A stretch of 64,000 nt of DNA from Marinobacter orientalis (GTDB lineage Bacteria > Pseudomonadota > Gammaproteobacteria > Pseudomonadales > Oleiphilaceae): positions 1,178,001 through 1,242,000 of the forward strand of contig NZ_SRZX01000001.1 of assembly GCF_004792665.1 (NCBI RefSeq), read 5' to 3'. Of the stretch, positions 41,750-54,889 are shown piece after piece (positions within the stretch are counted from its first letter, which is position 1; each line of letters begins with the position of its first letter). Made by a program: the position numbers and the translations under genes. The notes under the pieces are model-generated. The model did no database searches and was not told the origin of the DNA. It saw nothing but the letters and a program-made list of their open reading frames with translations.

Positions 41750-43113
41750 TGGAGCTTGAAACACTTTTTGTAATCGGCATGTTCCTGACCTTCATGGCGT
41801 TGCTGATGACCGGCTATCCTGTCGCCTGGGTGCTGGGTGGTACTGCCGTAATCTGGACCCTGATCGGCGTCGTTGCCGTTGATAACTTCGGCGCTAACCT
41901 CTGGTTCGACTATCAGTCTTCAATGGGACTTGTGCCGGAGCGGGTATGGAGTGTCGTAAACAGCGAAACCCTTGTCGCACTACCGATGTTCATATTCATG
42001 GGCATCATGCTTGATCAGTCCGGCGTGGCCGAGCGACTGATGAACAGCATGGTAAAACTCTTTGGCGCGGTCCGCGGCGGATATGCGGTAACGGTGGTTG
42101 TCATTGGCGTATTGCTGGCCGCCACCACCGGTATCATCGGGGCGTCGGTGGTGTTGCTGGGCATGCTTTCCCTGCCGGTGATGATGGAGAACAAGTACGA
42201 CAAGGGTTTTGCCGTGGGCACCGCCTGCGCCACCGGTACTCTGGGAATTCTTATTCCGCCGTCCATCATGCTGGTGCTGATGGCAGACCGGCTGGCAGTT
42301 CCAGAGGCATCTGTGGGTGATCTGTTCATGGGTGCGTTCTTTCCCGGCTTGCTTCTGGGCGCAATGTATGTCGCCTATGTGATGATCCGCCCCCTGATGC
42401 AGCCGCACATTGCGCCGGTGCCACCGGGCACCGAGAAAGTCTCCTGGAGCATTGTCTGGGAAGTCGCCAAGGCGGTGGTGCCCACAGCTGCGCTGATTCT
42501 CGGTGTGCTGGGCTCTATCTTTGCCGGTATAGCCACGCCCACGGAGGCATCCGGCGTGGGTGCCCTGGGGGCTCTGTTGCTGGCCCTGATGGCAAGACGC
42601 CTGAATTTTCAGGTGCTCAACGCCTCGGTGCAACAGACCACCCGCACGGCTGCCTTCATTTTTGCGATTTTCCTGGGTGCTACGGCGTTCTCTGTCGTAT
42701 TGCGGGGACTCGGTGGCGACCGGGTGATCGAAGATGCGTTACTGGGGCTGCCATTCGGGCCCTACGGCGTGGTATTGACCATTCTGTTCGCGGTGTTCCT
42801 GCTTGGCTTCTTCCTGGACTGGGTCGAGATTACCCTCATCATCCTGCCGCTGGTGGCACCGGTGGTTCAAACGCTGGGTTTTGATCTGGTGTGGTTCACC
42901 ATCCTCTTTGCCATGTGCTTACAGACGTCGTTCCTGACACCGCCGGTGGGCTTCGCATTGTTTTACATCAAGGGCGTGGCACCGCCTGAAATCGACGTGA
43001 TGGACATCTACAAAGGTGTTATACCCTTCATCATAATTCAGCTGGTTGGACTGTCGATTGTATTCCTGGTGCCTGAATTTGCAACCTGGCTGCCCGACGT
43101 GGCTTTCGACTAA
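41749..43113 (+). CDS. TRAP transporter large permease (DctM family)
   Basis: Main sodium-coupled transport subunit with about 12-13 helices, 454 residues. Conserved stretches include LVALPMFIFMGIMLDQSGVA, GTLGILIPPSIMLVL, ATPTEASGVGALGALLLA and LQTSFLTPPVGFALFYIKGV. It overlaps DctQ by one base and is followed after 12 bp by the dehydrogenase gene. Confidence 0.94.
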   Translation: MELETLFVIGMFLTFMALLMTGYPVAWVLGGTAVIWTLIGVVAVDNFGANLWFDYQSSMGLVPERVWSVVNSETLVALPMFIFMGIMLDQSGVAERLMNSMVKLFGAVRGGYAVTVVVIGVLLAATTGIIGASVVLLGMLSLPVMMENKYDKGFAVGTACATGTLGILIPPSIMLVLMADRLAVPEASVGDLFMGAFFPGLLLGAMYVAYVMIRPLMQPHIAPVPPGTEKVSWSIVWEVAKAVVPTAALILGVLGSIFAGIATPTEASGVGALGALLLALMARRLNFQVLNASVQQTTRTAAFIFAIFLGATAFSVVLRGLGGDRVIEDALLGLPFGPYGVVLTILFAVFLLGFFLDWVEITLIILPLVAPVVQTLGFDLVWFTILFAMCLQTSFLTPPVGFALFYIKGVAPPEIDVMDIYKGVIPFIIIQLVGLSIVFLVPEFATWLPDVAFD

Positions 43114-43125
43114 GGAGATAATGAA

Positions 43126-43905
43126 ATGCGCCTAGAAAACCGAGTAGCCCTGATCACCGGGGCGGGTCGTGGCATCGGCCGGGCCATTGCCGAACAGTAT
43201 GGCCGGGAGGGCGCGCGGGTTGCCGTGGCTGACCTTACCCTCGAGAGTGCCCGGGAAGTCGTTGATGCCATTGAACAGGCCGGCGGCACCGCCATGGCCC
43301 TGGCCATGGATGTTACTGACGAGAACGCGGTTGACCGGGGGGTTGCCGCCATTGTGGAGAAATGGGGGAGGCTTGATATTGCTCTCGCCAATGCCGGTAT
43401 CCAGCATATCGACCCGTTGCACAAACTGGCCTTTGCCGACTGGAGCAAGGTGATGAGGGTACACCTGGACGGTGCTTTCCTGGTTACCCGCGCAGCTCTC
43501 AACCAGATGTACGCCGGTGGCGGCGGCACCATACTGTATATGGGGTCCGTGCATTCGCTGGAAGCCTCCCCCCTGAAGGCGCCCTATGTAGCTGCCAAAC
43601 ATGGCATGCTGGGTCTGTGCAGAGCAGTGGCGAAGGAAGGGGCCGAGCATGGTGTTCGCAGTAACATTATCTGCCCCGGATTTGTCCGGACGCCACTGGT
43701 GGACAAGCAGATTCCCGAACAGGCGAAGGAGCTGGGTATTTCCGAGGAGGAGGTGATCAGCAAGGTGATGCTTAAAAACACCGTCGACGGCAAGTTCACC
43801 ACCCTGGAAGACGTCGCGGAACTGGCTGTTCATCTGGCAGCTTTCCCCTCGGCGGCCCTGACCGGCCAATCCATTGTAGTCAGCCACGGCTGGCATATGC
43901 AGTAA
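43126..43905 (+). CDS. 3-hydroxybutyrate dehydrogenase (SDR)
   Basis: NAD-dependent short-chain dehydrogenase converting 3-hydroxybutyrate to acetoacetate. 259 residues, with a TGAGRGIG cofactor loop near residue 11, a NAG motif, and the catalytic triad S141, Y154 and K158 (YVAAKHG). The region after it ([26 protein letters not shown]..., with [19 protein letters not shown]) is typical of BDH proteins. The start ATG has AGGAG. The operon with acetoacetyl-CoA synthetase supports the substrate. Confidence 0.92.
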   Translation: MRLENRVALITGAGRGIGRAIAEQYGREGARVAVADLTLESAREVVDAIEQAGGTAMALAMDVTDENAVDRGVAAIVEKWGRLDIALANAGIQHIDPLHKLAFADWSKVMRVHLDGAFLVTRAALNQMYAGGGGTILYMGSVHSLEASPLKAPYVAAKHGMLGLCRAVAKEGAEHGVRSNIICPGFVRTPLVDKQIPEQAKELGISEEEVISKVMLKNTVDGKFTTLEDVAELAVHLAAFPSAALTGQSIVVSHGWHMQ

Positions 43906-43921
43906 GCAACAGGAGAGACGG

Positions 43922-45913
<1,992 letters not shown>

Positions 45914-45930
45914 GTCTGGCGTGGGCTGGT

Positions 45931-45964
45931 TTGTCGGATTACGCCTGCGGCTAATCCGACCTAC
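45931..45964. repeat. REP-like unit (single) after the 3-hydroxybutyrate operon
   Basis: TTGTCGGATTACGCC and GGCTAATCCGACCTAC form a palindromic unit of the same type as 10441-10528, followed by a decayed inverse copy (GCCGTAGGTCG at 45981). Confidence 0.8.
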
Positions 45965-45996
45965 GTTAATTCGGGCTGTAGCCGTAGGTCGTATAG

Positions 45997-46027
45997 AGTG
46001 GAGAGTCAGCCTCTCCACCACGACTAA
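45997..46027. repeat. Hairpin in the icd upstream region
   Basis: GTGGAGAG-TCAGC-CTCTCCAC, an 8-bp perfect stem, flanked by GTCGT and ACGAC that can extend it imperfectly. No T-run. It and the REP-like unit lie in the 354-bp gap 45914-46267. The rest is AT-rich leader DNA with several possible -10 hexamers, but I could not choose one. Confidence 0.5.
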
Positions 46028-46267
46028 CTCCACAGCCAAAATGTCCGAAAGTTTCGTAAATTCCTGTCTTTTCATCGTCCTGTAACGGGTTTTAGCGCAT
46101 TTTTACTCGGTTCTAATACTAAGATCGTAACCAGAATTCGTAAAAAAATGCTATCTTAGTAGCCCTATCAAAAGTTCCCGAATCAGTCATTGCTCAGGTC
46201 GGGCGTTCACAAGACACCTGACCCCGCCATGACCGTCCTGAACTCACCCATTAGCCTGAGGACGAAA

Positions 46268-48511
<2,244 letters not shown>

Positions 48512-48554
48512 TCCAGAGCCAGGCAGGCCGGGGGTTCAACCCGGTTGTCTGAAC

Positions 48555-48590
48555 AAAAACCGGACAGTTCGCAAGAGCTCTCCGGTTTTT
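48555..48590 (+). terminator. Intrinsic terminator after isocitrate dehydrogenase
   Basis: AAAAACCGGA and TCCGGTTTTT form a 10-bp perfect stem around a 16-base loop; the 3' arm ends in five T. It lies 43 bp after the stop codon. Confidence 0.85.
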
Positions 48591-48752
48591 CTATATCCGG
48601 GGTGGGCGCCGGGCAGAACCTGTTGCCTGAGTGTAATCAATTGCAACAAACTCTCGACGTGCCGGCTCAAAGTGACTAACTTCGGGTCATATCGTAAGCT
48701 TTTTCCTGTTCCCTGGGGCGAGCCATCAGGGTTATAGCAGGAACCCGGGGAT

Positions 48753-50336
48753 ATGGTTTGGATGGACAGACTTGAAGGACGTCATACGCCACTGCGACGT
48801 TCGCTGTTGGTTGTCGGTGTTTATCTGCTGGCGGGATGGTTATGGATTGCGTTTTCGGATTATCTCGCGGCGCAGTGGTTTCCCGATCCTGACGCGCTGA
48901 GCCGTGTCCAGACCTACAAGGGTATACTGTTCGTTGTGGTGACGGCGCTGGTTCTGTTTCTGGTGCTGATGCGGCAATTGAGCAGGGACCGGATCATGTT
49001 GTCACTGCATCACCACCAGCGTGAGGAAATACGCCAGCTCAACCAGCTCCGCGAAAGTCTGATTGAGCGGGCCAATGTCTGGATCAATGTACTCGATCCA
49101 GAGGGGCGGATTGTGCTCTGGAATAAGGCCGCAGAGGAGATCAGCGGCTACCGGCGTGAAGAGGTCCTGGACTCTGACCAGATCTGGCAGTGGCTTTACC
49201 CCGATGCCGATGAGCGGGAAAGACACCGTGCCCGGGCCGAGGAAATACTCCCGGATGAGGGCGAACTCATCGGTTATGAGACCTGTATTACTACCCGCGA
49301 TGGGCGCGAAAGACGGATATCCTGGAATGCCCGGGGCCTCAGGGATGAAGGTGGTGAAATAGTCGGCACAATCGCGATCGGCCAGGACATCACGGATCTC
49401 CGCGAGGCGGAAATCACCATTCGTCAGCGTGAACGCCAACTGTCGACGCTTATGGATAATCTGCCCGGCATGGCATACCGTTGCCGCTACGATGAGCACT
49501 GGACCATGCTGTTTGTGTCAAGCGGATGCCGCGAGCTGACCGGGTACCAGTCCGAGGAACTGGTGAACAACAATCGGGTCAGTTATGCCGGACTGATCGC
49601 CGATAACAGTAACGAAGATGTCCTGCGGGCTGTTGAGTCAGCCATTGGAAACGCCGAGCCTTTCTCCATTGAGTACCCCATTGTGCGCAAGGATGGCCGG
49701 CATATATGGGTCTGGGAGCGGGGCGTAGCGGTTGGCAGCAACGATGACCTGGTGCTTGAAGGCATTATCCTCGACATCTCTGATCGCAAGGCGCTCGAGG
49801 AAGAGTTGTCGGAGTTGGCCACGCGGGATTCGCTGACGGGCCTGTTTAACCGCCGTGAAATGACGCGGTTGCTGGATGAGGAAATTGCCCGGGCCAAACG
49901 CTATGGCCGTGCCTTGGCGCTGTTGTGGATCGACTTTGATCATTTCAAGGCTATTAACGATGATTGCGGCCATGCTGCCGGGGATTCTGTGCTGAAGGCT
50001 ACCAGCGCGCTGTTGGCGGACAACGTTCGCAGTGTGGATGTGATTGGCCGTTTTGGAGGCGAGGAATTTGTTATTCTGCTGCCGGAAATGGACCGGTTCG
50101 AGGCAAGTGAAACCGCCGAGCGCCTTCGCGCCCTGATCAGTGACACGCCGCAACCACTGGGGGACGGCAGAACGGTGCCACTGACCATCAGTATCGGTGT
50201 GTCGGTGTTCCCGGATAATGGAACCGATTCCCGCGACCTTTGCGCCGCGGCCGACAGCGCGATGTATCAGGCCAAATCAAGCGGCCGCAACCGGGTGGTC
50301 CTGGCGCCTCCGGCTCAGGAAGCCCATAATCCGTAG
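48753..50336 (+). CDS. Diguanylate cyclase with two PAS domains
   Basis: Membrane-attached c-di-GMP synthase, 527 residues. Two N-terminal helices (about 16-36 and 52-72) are followed by a coiled linker, two PAS domains (about 100-215 and 225-345) and a GGDEF domain. The active site is GGEEF at 435-439, and the inhibitory-site RxxD (RSVD at 426-429) is at the right distance, so feedback inhibition by c-di-GMP is expected. There is no EAL domain. Confidence 0.93.
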   Translation: MVWMDRLEGRHTPLRRSLLVVGVYLLAGWLWIAFSDYLAAQWFPDPDALSRVQTYKGILFVVVTALVLFLVLMRQLSRDRIMLSLHHHQREEIRQLNQLRESLIERANVWINVLDPEGRIVLWNKAAEEISGYRREEVLDSDQIWQWLYPDADERERHRARAEEILPDEGELIGYETCITTRDGRERRISWNARGLRDEGGEIVGTIAIGQDITDLREAEITIRQRERQLSTLMDNLPGMAYRCRYDEHWTMLFVSSGCRELTGYQSEELVNNNRVSYAGLIADNSNEDVLRAVESAIGNAEPFSIEYPIVRKDGRHIWVWERGVAVGSNDDLVLEGIILDISDRKALEEELSELATRDSLTGLFNRREMTRLLDEEIARAKRYGRALALLWIDFDHFKAINDDCGHAAGDSVLKATSALLADNVRSVDVIGRFGGEEFVILLPEMDRFEASETAERLRALISDTPQPLGDGRTVPLTISIGVSVFPDNGTDSRDLCAAADSAMYQAKSSGRNRVVLAPPAQEAHNP

Positions 50337-50363
50337 ATAACGATCATAATCAGAGGTTAAGCG

Positions 50364-51650
50364 ATGAACCGACTTGCCCGCCGTGCCCTTCATACCTGCG
50401 CCGTCCCCAGGGATCTGGCCACCGTTACCTGCCGTGATACGGACGGTGAACGGCCGGAGCGGGCGGGTGTGAGCCCGGAGGTGGTCGAGGACATCTGGCA
50501 TAGCGTGGAGAGGCTTTACCGCACCGGAGTGCATCCCGGGCTGCAGTTGTCAGTCAGGCATCGGGGCGAGCAGATTCTGCATCGCGCCATTGGCCATGCC
50601 ACGGGTAACGGCCCCGGCGACGGACCCGGCTCGATAAAAGTGCCCATGACCACGGATACCCCCGTCTGCTACTTTTCCGCCTCCAAGGCGGTGACGGCGC
50701 TGCTGATGCATATGCTGGCAGAGCAGGGACTGGTCAACCTGATGGACCCGGTGTCCTATTACTGCCCGGAGTTCGCCGGTGGCGGCAAACGCACCATTAC
50801 GGTTCACCAGATTCTTTCCCACCGTGGCGGAATTCCCGCCATTCCCCGGGAGACGCCTATCGACGTACTCTGGGACAAGGACGAAATATGGCGATTACTG
50901 TGCGAAGCCAGACCGGTGGGGGTCGATGGCGCCAAGGTAGCCTACCATGCCATCACCGGTGGTTTCGTGCTGCAGCGGGTGCTGGAAAAAGTCACGGGCA
51001 ACACCATTGAAGCCTTTATCGACCGTTATCTTCGTCAACCCATGGGCATGCGCTGGTTTACCTATGGCATAGCCCCGGAACATGTCACCGAGCTGGCCAG
51101 TAACTATGCTACCGGGCCAACGCCGCGCTTTCCGGTGTCGTGGGTGGTTAATCGTGCCCTGGGTGGCGATATCCGCACTGTCGAGCGGGTGGTGAACGAT
51201 CCGCGCTTCCAGGAAGCGGTGATTCCGGCCGGTAACCTCTGCGGAACAGCCGAAGAGATGGGCCGGTTTTTCCAGATGATGCTCAACGGGGGGATCTGGA
51301 ACGGCAGGCGGATTTGCAGCGAAATGACTGTCAGGCGGTGCATTCAGCAGTTCGGTTCATTACAGATTGATCGCACCATGATGATTCCCATGCGTTTCAG
51401 CGCCGGCATGATGCTTGGCGGGAATCCCATCGGATTATGGGGCCAGAGCAGTCGCTATGCCTTTGGCCATGTGGGACTGATCAACAAGTTGTGCTGGGCG
51501 GATGCCGCCCGGGATATTTCCGTGAGCCTGCTCAACACCGGCATACCGATTGTTGGCCACCACATTCCCGCTCTTGCGCGCTTCATCTACACGGTATGCG
51601 ATCGCTTCCCGCTGATTCCCGAAGGCCAGAGGCCGCTGGTGGCGGCCTGA
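50364..51650 (+). CDS. Serine hydrolase, class C beta-lactamase/EstB family
   Basis: A 428-residue protein of the beta-lactamase-related esterase family. The SxxK nucleophile is SASK in YFSASKAVTALLMH. A tyrosine motif is probably AYHAITGGFVLQ, and FGHVG replaces the KTG box. There is no convincing signal peptide, so it is probably a cytosolic esterase rather than an antibiotic-resistance enzyme. It follows the cyclase gene by 27 bp and may be co-transcribed. Confidence 0.82.
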   Translation: MNRLARRALHTCAVPRDLATVTCRDTDGERPERAGVSPEVVEDIWHSVERLYRTGVHPGLQLSVRHRGEQILHRAIGHATGNGPGDGPGSIKVPMTTDTPVCYFSASKAVTALLMHMLAEQGLVNLMDPVSYYCPEFAGGGKRTITVHQILSHRGGIPAIPRETPIDVLWDKDEIWRLLCEARPVGVDGAKVAYHAITGGFVLQRVLEKVTGNTIEAFIDRYLRQPMGMRWFTYGIAPEHVTELASNYATGPTPRFPVSWVVNRALGGDIRTVERVVNDPRFQEAVIPAGNLCGTAEEMGRFFQMMLNGGIWNGRRICSEMTVRRCIQQFGSLQIDRTMMIPMRFSAGMMLGGNPIGLWGQSSRYAFGHVGLINKLCWADAARDISVSLLNTGIPIVGHHIPALARFIYTVCDRFPLIPEGQRPLVAA

Positions 51651-51656
51651 CCCGGC

Positions 51657-52001
51657 TCACATCGTGGCCAGTTGCGCCTCAAGGATACCCAGCACTGATG
51701 ACAGAATGTCCCGGAAGTCTGTCAGTGTCTGGGTTCGCTGAATCACATCTTCGCGGTTTTCATCCAGACGCTCCAGCTTGGGCACTACCCGCCGTATACC
51801 TTCGGTGATTACTTCGTAAGGGTAGTGGTGATCCATGATACTGAGCTTGTTCATCTCCGCCACTTCCTGATTGAAGATACTGATAATGTCGTACAGCATG
51901 TCCTTGTGATGAACGGAGCTGGCCTCCCAGTAGGCGTCATCAAGCAGTTCCAGCAGAGAAAGATATTCCCGTAGGGTGTCGGCAACGGACGTCTGGCTCA
52001 T
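51657..52001 (-). CDS. Conserved-looking hypothetical protein
   Basis: I do not recognise this 114-residue acidic, helical protein (SVADTLREYLSLLELLDDAY...). ATG 52001 has AGGAA nine bases upstream. It is convergent with the serine hydrolase, 6 bp apart. Confidence 0.6.
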   Translation of the reverse strand: MSQTSVADTLREYLSLLELLDDAYWEASSVHHKDMLYDIISIFNQEVAEMNKLSIMDHHYPYEVITEGIRRVVPKLERLDENREDVIQRTQTLTDFRDILSSVLGILEAQLATM

Positions 52002-52120
52002 ACTAATATTCCTGTTCCCTGAATGGCTATAGGCACTGCATGGAACTATAGCAGGGGTTTTTGTGCCTGCTCCCACATCTGCCGGACGATCAGCACAAAA
52101 CGGGCGTCTGGAACTGCCCG

Positions 52121-52390
52121 TTACGCGACCTGTCGCGCAATCCAGGAATTATAGCGGTTGGCAAGCGCTCTTACGTACCTGGCTTCGGCATCGCTCATGT
52201 CGCCCACCACACCTTTGAAGATCCAGCCGCGTTCGTACAACCCCAGTACGCGTTGTTCGTCGTCCAGATTGACCCGCTGGTTCAGCTTCTTGCAGATTGC
52301 ATCCAGTAGCGGCAGCTTTTCGGGGCGCTTGATGGGACCCGTGCGGCTGCTTGCCGGCTGGTTTGCGGCTCTTGTCGGATGTCTTTTCAT
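52121..52390 (-). CDS. Small basic hypothetical protein
   Basis: An 89-residue protein with a basic N-terminal third (KRHPTRAANQPASSRTG) and a helical remainder ending RYVRALANRYNSWIARQVA. I do not recognise it. ATG 52390 has a strong AAGGAG site. The leader holds an intrinsic terminator only 34 bp upstream, preceded by a 29-codon ORF, which suggests attenuation. Confidence 0.6.
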   Translation of the reverse strand: MKRHPTRAANQPASSRTGPIKRPEKLPLLDAICKKLNQRVNLDDEQRVLGLYERGWIFKGVVGDMSDAEARYVRALANRYNSWIARQVA

Positions 52391-52423
52391 GATCTTCTCC
52401 TTGTCGTTTTGCGGCTGCAAAAA

Positions 52424-52457
52424 CAAAACCCCGGCGCCTGGGGCAACCGGGGTTTTG
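52424..52457 (-). terminator. Intrinsic terminator in the leader of the 89-aa gene
   Basis: Read on the minus strand, CAAAACCCCGG and CCGGGGTTTTG make an 11-bp perfect stem around a 12-base loop, followed by TTTTTGC. This is a strong terminator immediately upstream of a ribosome site and start codon. Confidence 0.8.
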
Positions 52458-52510
52458 CGGAGAAACTCGCCCGGTCGCTGCAATGGCTCCCGGGGCTGGA
52501 CCGAAAGCCG

Positions 52511-52600
52511 TCAGATAGTTTTCACCATGATGTATGTGCACATCCCGTTACTACGGCGTGCGATGGATTCAATCACTGGATATTCCTGACTGTTCGACAT
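52511..52600 (-). CDS. Possible 29-residue leader peptide
   Basis: ATG 52600 to TGA 52511 encodes a 29-residue peptide ending CTYIMVKTI, upstream of the terminator at 52424. A promoter-like pair, TTGCAA, 16 bases, TACACT, lies on the minus strand at about 52656-52683. Its ribosome site is poor. Could equally be chance. Confidence 0.3.
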   Translation of the reverse strand: MSNSQEYPVIESIARRSNGMCTYIMVKTI

Positions 52601-52826
52601 ATCTTCTGGCTCTTTGCCGGTGCGACCCACCGGACACTTATGCTTCAATATTGATACCAGTGTATCGCTTGCCCAAGGCTTTGCAAGGGGCAAAATGCTT
52701 CGGCAAACCCCTACAGACGCGGCAGGAGAAACTGCCCATAATTCGCTCTGTCACGTGTTTTACGTTGTGCAATCCTCGGGAACCCACCTTTTATCTGTGG
52801 TGTACCGAATGGATCTCTCCTTTATA

Positions 52827-52857
52827 CGCAGTCCAATGGGCTGCGTTTTTTTATACT
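52827..52857 (+). terminator. Intrinsic terminator with no obvious upstream gene
   Basis: CGCAGTCC-AAT-GGGCTGCG with one mismatch, followed by seven T, reading on the plus strand. No plausible plus-strand CDS ends here. It could terminate an unannotated small RNA in 52620-52850, which also contains hairpins CCGGTG-CGACC-CACCGG and GGCAG-GAGAAA-CTGCC. Confidence 0.7.
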
Positions 52858-52885
52858 GTCGAAAAAAAGGATTCCGGACGCTCTT

Positions 52886-53398
52886 TTAAAGCACTGAACC
52901 TGGAGTGAGTACCTGAATTTTCTCCCAGGTTTTGTGAAGAATCAGGGCGTCATTGGCAGCCCGGTGGACAGGCAGTCCCAAGCGGTTGATAACCTGCTGG
53001 CGTGAGGACGTCCATAGCCTCACCTGATTGATATCGAGCAGCAGACAAATGGATTCAAGCTGAAACTCCGGCCGGACGTTGGCTGCGCGGAACAGGCGAT
53101 GTAGCCAGAAGCTGTCGAAAGTCCACGCGTCACAGAATACCGGCCCGCGAAGCAGGCGGTTAAGGCTGGCGGCCACCTCGGCGACCGGCACGCCTTCCCG
53201 CTCCAGGGTCTGTCGGGTGATACCATGAATTTTTTCCGCACTCTCCGACCAGTCCTGCCACAGTACGTGCGGCTGAATGAGCCAGCTGTGCAGGGCGCCG
53301 TCAGGTAAGCAGATACCGACCTCAATGGGGTAACTTGCGATCAGGTCAAGACTGGAGGCCTCGAAGTCGATAAACGCTGGGCTGGGTTCGGTTATCAT
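52886..53398 (-). CDS. 3'-5' exonuclease, DnaQ/RNase T-like (DEDD)
   Basis: A 170-residue protein with the DEDD exonuclease pattern: FIDFEASSLD (first Asp and Glu), CDAWTFDSFWL (second Asp) and HRAANDALIL (His and final Asp of DEDDh). Probably a single-domain nuclease acting on RNA or DNA ends; the target is unknown. Start ATG 53398. Confidence 0.75.
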   Translation of the reverse strand: MITEPSPAFIDFEASSLDLIASYPIEVGICLPDGALHSWLIQPHVLWQDWSESAEKIHGITRQTLEREGVPVAEVAASLNRLLRGPVFCDAWTFDSFWLHRLFRAANVRPEFQLESICLLLDINQVRLWTSSRQQVINRLGLPVHRAANDALILHKTWEKIQVLTPGSVL

Positions 53399-53552
53399 TC
53401 CGTCATATTTTTGTTGGTGAGCCGTGTCGTGAGTTTAACCGCCCACTCCCGCGGACGCGAACCCATGATTGCATTCCACTGTTACAATATGTCCACTCAC
53501 GTTAAAAACCCTGAAGCCGATCTGGCCTCAGGAACAGGACCGGAATTCCCTG

Positions 53553-54218
53553 ATGACCGATACCGTTGTTGTGATTTACTCCGGGGGCATGGACTCGTTC
53601 ACCCTGCTCCACCTTGCCCGCGCCCGCGGATTTCAGGTGCACGCCCTGTCGTTTGACTATGGCCAGCGCCATGTCCGTGAACTGGAATGTGCTCGGCGGG
53701 TGTGCACCGAACTGGGAGTTCCCCATAAGGTGATCGATATCCGCGCCCTCGGCGAGGTTATGGCCGGATCAGCGTTAACCGGCAATATGGCTGTGCCCGA
53801 GGGCCACTACGAAGAAGAAAGCATGAAGGCCACCGTTGTGCCCAATCGCAACATGATCCTGTTGTCACTGGCTACCGGCTATGCAGTGACGGCCGGAGCC
53901 GTGTCGGTCTGGTATGGCGCCCATGGCGGAGACCACGCGATTTACCCTGACTGCCGACCCGGGTTCGTAGAAAAGATGGACGCTGTTTGCAGGGTCGCCA
54001 ACTATCAGCCGGTCGGTATCGAAGCGCCGTTCATGGGCTCCGACAAGGGCGCCATCCTGGCCCAGGGTATGAAGATGGGACTTGACTACAGCAAGACGTG
54101 GACCTGTTATAACGGACGCGAAAAGGCCTGTGGCCGCTGCGGCTCCTGTGTGGAGCGCCTGGAAGCATTTGCCAAAAACGGCTTGTCAGACCCACTACCG
54201 TACGAGGTGGCGCGCTGA
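53553..54218 (+). CDS. queC: 7-cyano-7-deazaguanine synthase
   Basis: Converts 7-carboxy-7-deazaguanine to preQ0 with ATP and ammonia, in queuosine tRNA modification. 221 residues from ATG 53553. SGGMDS at 10-15 is the PP-loop, [11 protein letters not shown] follows, and the zinc cysteines are in [15 protein letters not shown]. The ORF extends upstream, but that part does not match the family. It overlaps queE by one base (TGATG). I see no preQ1 riboswitch upstream. Confidence 0.95.
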   Translation: MTDTVVVIYSGGMDSFTLLHLARARGFQVHALSFDYGQRHVRELECARRVCTELGVPHKVIDIRALGEVMAGSALTGNMAVPEGHYEEESMKATVVPNRNMILLSLATGYAVTAGAVSVWYGAHGGDHAIYPDCRPGFVEKMDAVCRVANYQPVGIEAPFMGSDKGAILAQGMKMGLDYSKTWTCYNGREKACGRCGSCVERLEAFAKNGLSDPLPYEVAR

Positions 54219-54874
54219 TGTATCGGGTGAAAGAAGCCTTTTACACGCTGCAGGGAGAAGGCGCACAGGCGGGAAGGGCAGCGGTGTTCTGCCGCTTCAG
54301 CAAGTGTAATCTCTGGACCGGGCGGGAAAAGGACCGCGCCAGTGCGGTGTGCAATTTCTGCGATACGGATTTTGTTGGAACCGACGGACAGAACGGTGGC
54401 CGCTTCGAGACCGCTGAAGCCCTGGCTGCACACATTCGTAATCTGTGGCCGGACGCCCCGGGACAGCCCTATGTGGTCTGTACCGGGGGCGAGCCTTTGC
54501 TGCAACTTGACGAAAAACTGATTGAATCCTTTCATCAGGCTGGTTTTGAAGTGGGTGTGGAAACCAACGGCACGCTACCTGCGCCGGCCGGCATCGACTG
54601 GCTTTGTGTCAGCCCCAAGGCGGATGCCCCGGTAGTGCTGCGCCAGTGCGATGAGCTGAAACTGGTCTATCCCCAGCCGCTGGCAATGCCCGAACGTTTT
54701 ACCGGCATTCAGGCCAGCCACTATTTCCTGTCGCCGATGGCTTCACCAACGCTTCCGGACGGCGAGTCGGACACTGTCAAGCAGAGCAATACCCGCAAGG
54801 CAACCGACTATTGCCTGGCGCATCCCCGGTGGCGGCTGACCCTGCAGATGCACAAGATTATCGGTATCGACTGA
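54218..54874 (+). CDS. queE: 7-carboxy-7-deazaguanine synthase
   Basis: Radical SAM enzyme converting 6-carboxytetrahydropterin to 7-carboxy-7-deazaguanine, the step before QueC. 218 residues. FYTLQGEGAQAGRAAVFCRF begins the domain. Cysteines in CRFSKC and CNFCDTDF form the cluster with the enlarged spacing typical of gammaproteobacterial QueE, and TGGEPLLQ is the SAM glycine motif. Translationally coupled to queC. Confidence 0.94.
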   Translation: MYRVKEAFYTLQGEGAQAGRAAVFCRFSKCNLWTGREKDRASAVCNFCDTDFVGTDGQNGGRFETAEALAAHIRNLWPDAPGQPYVVCTGGEPLLQLDEKLIESFHQAGFEVGVETNGTLPAPAGIDWLCVSPKADAPVVLRQCDELKLVYPQPLAMPERFTGIQASHYFLSPMASPTLPDGESDTVKQSNTRKATDYCLAHPRWRLTLQMHKIIGID

Positions 54875-54889
54875 CCGCCAGGGAGCAAG

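Noticed and set aside
50364..51650. Antibiotic-resistance beta-lactamase
   Set aside because: No signal peptide, no KTG box, and the EstB-like pattern points to an esterase.
52620..52857. 6S, 4.5S or RsmY/Z-type RNA
   Set aside because: The sequence does not match the conserved parts I know, and the few GGA motifs are too sparse for an Rsm RNA. Left as an unclassified candidate.
52534..52908. Plus-strand ORFs over 52534-52908
   Set aside because: They have unusual composition, no homology I recognise and no ribosome site, and they run through a strong terminator.
53399..53552. preQ1 riboswitch before queC
   Set aside because: I looked for a short H-type pseudoknot with an A-rich tail and found none.
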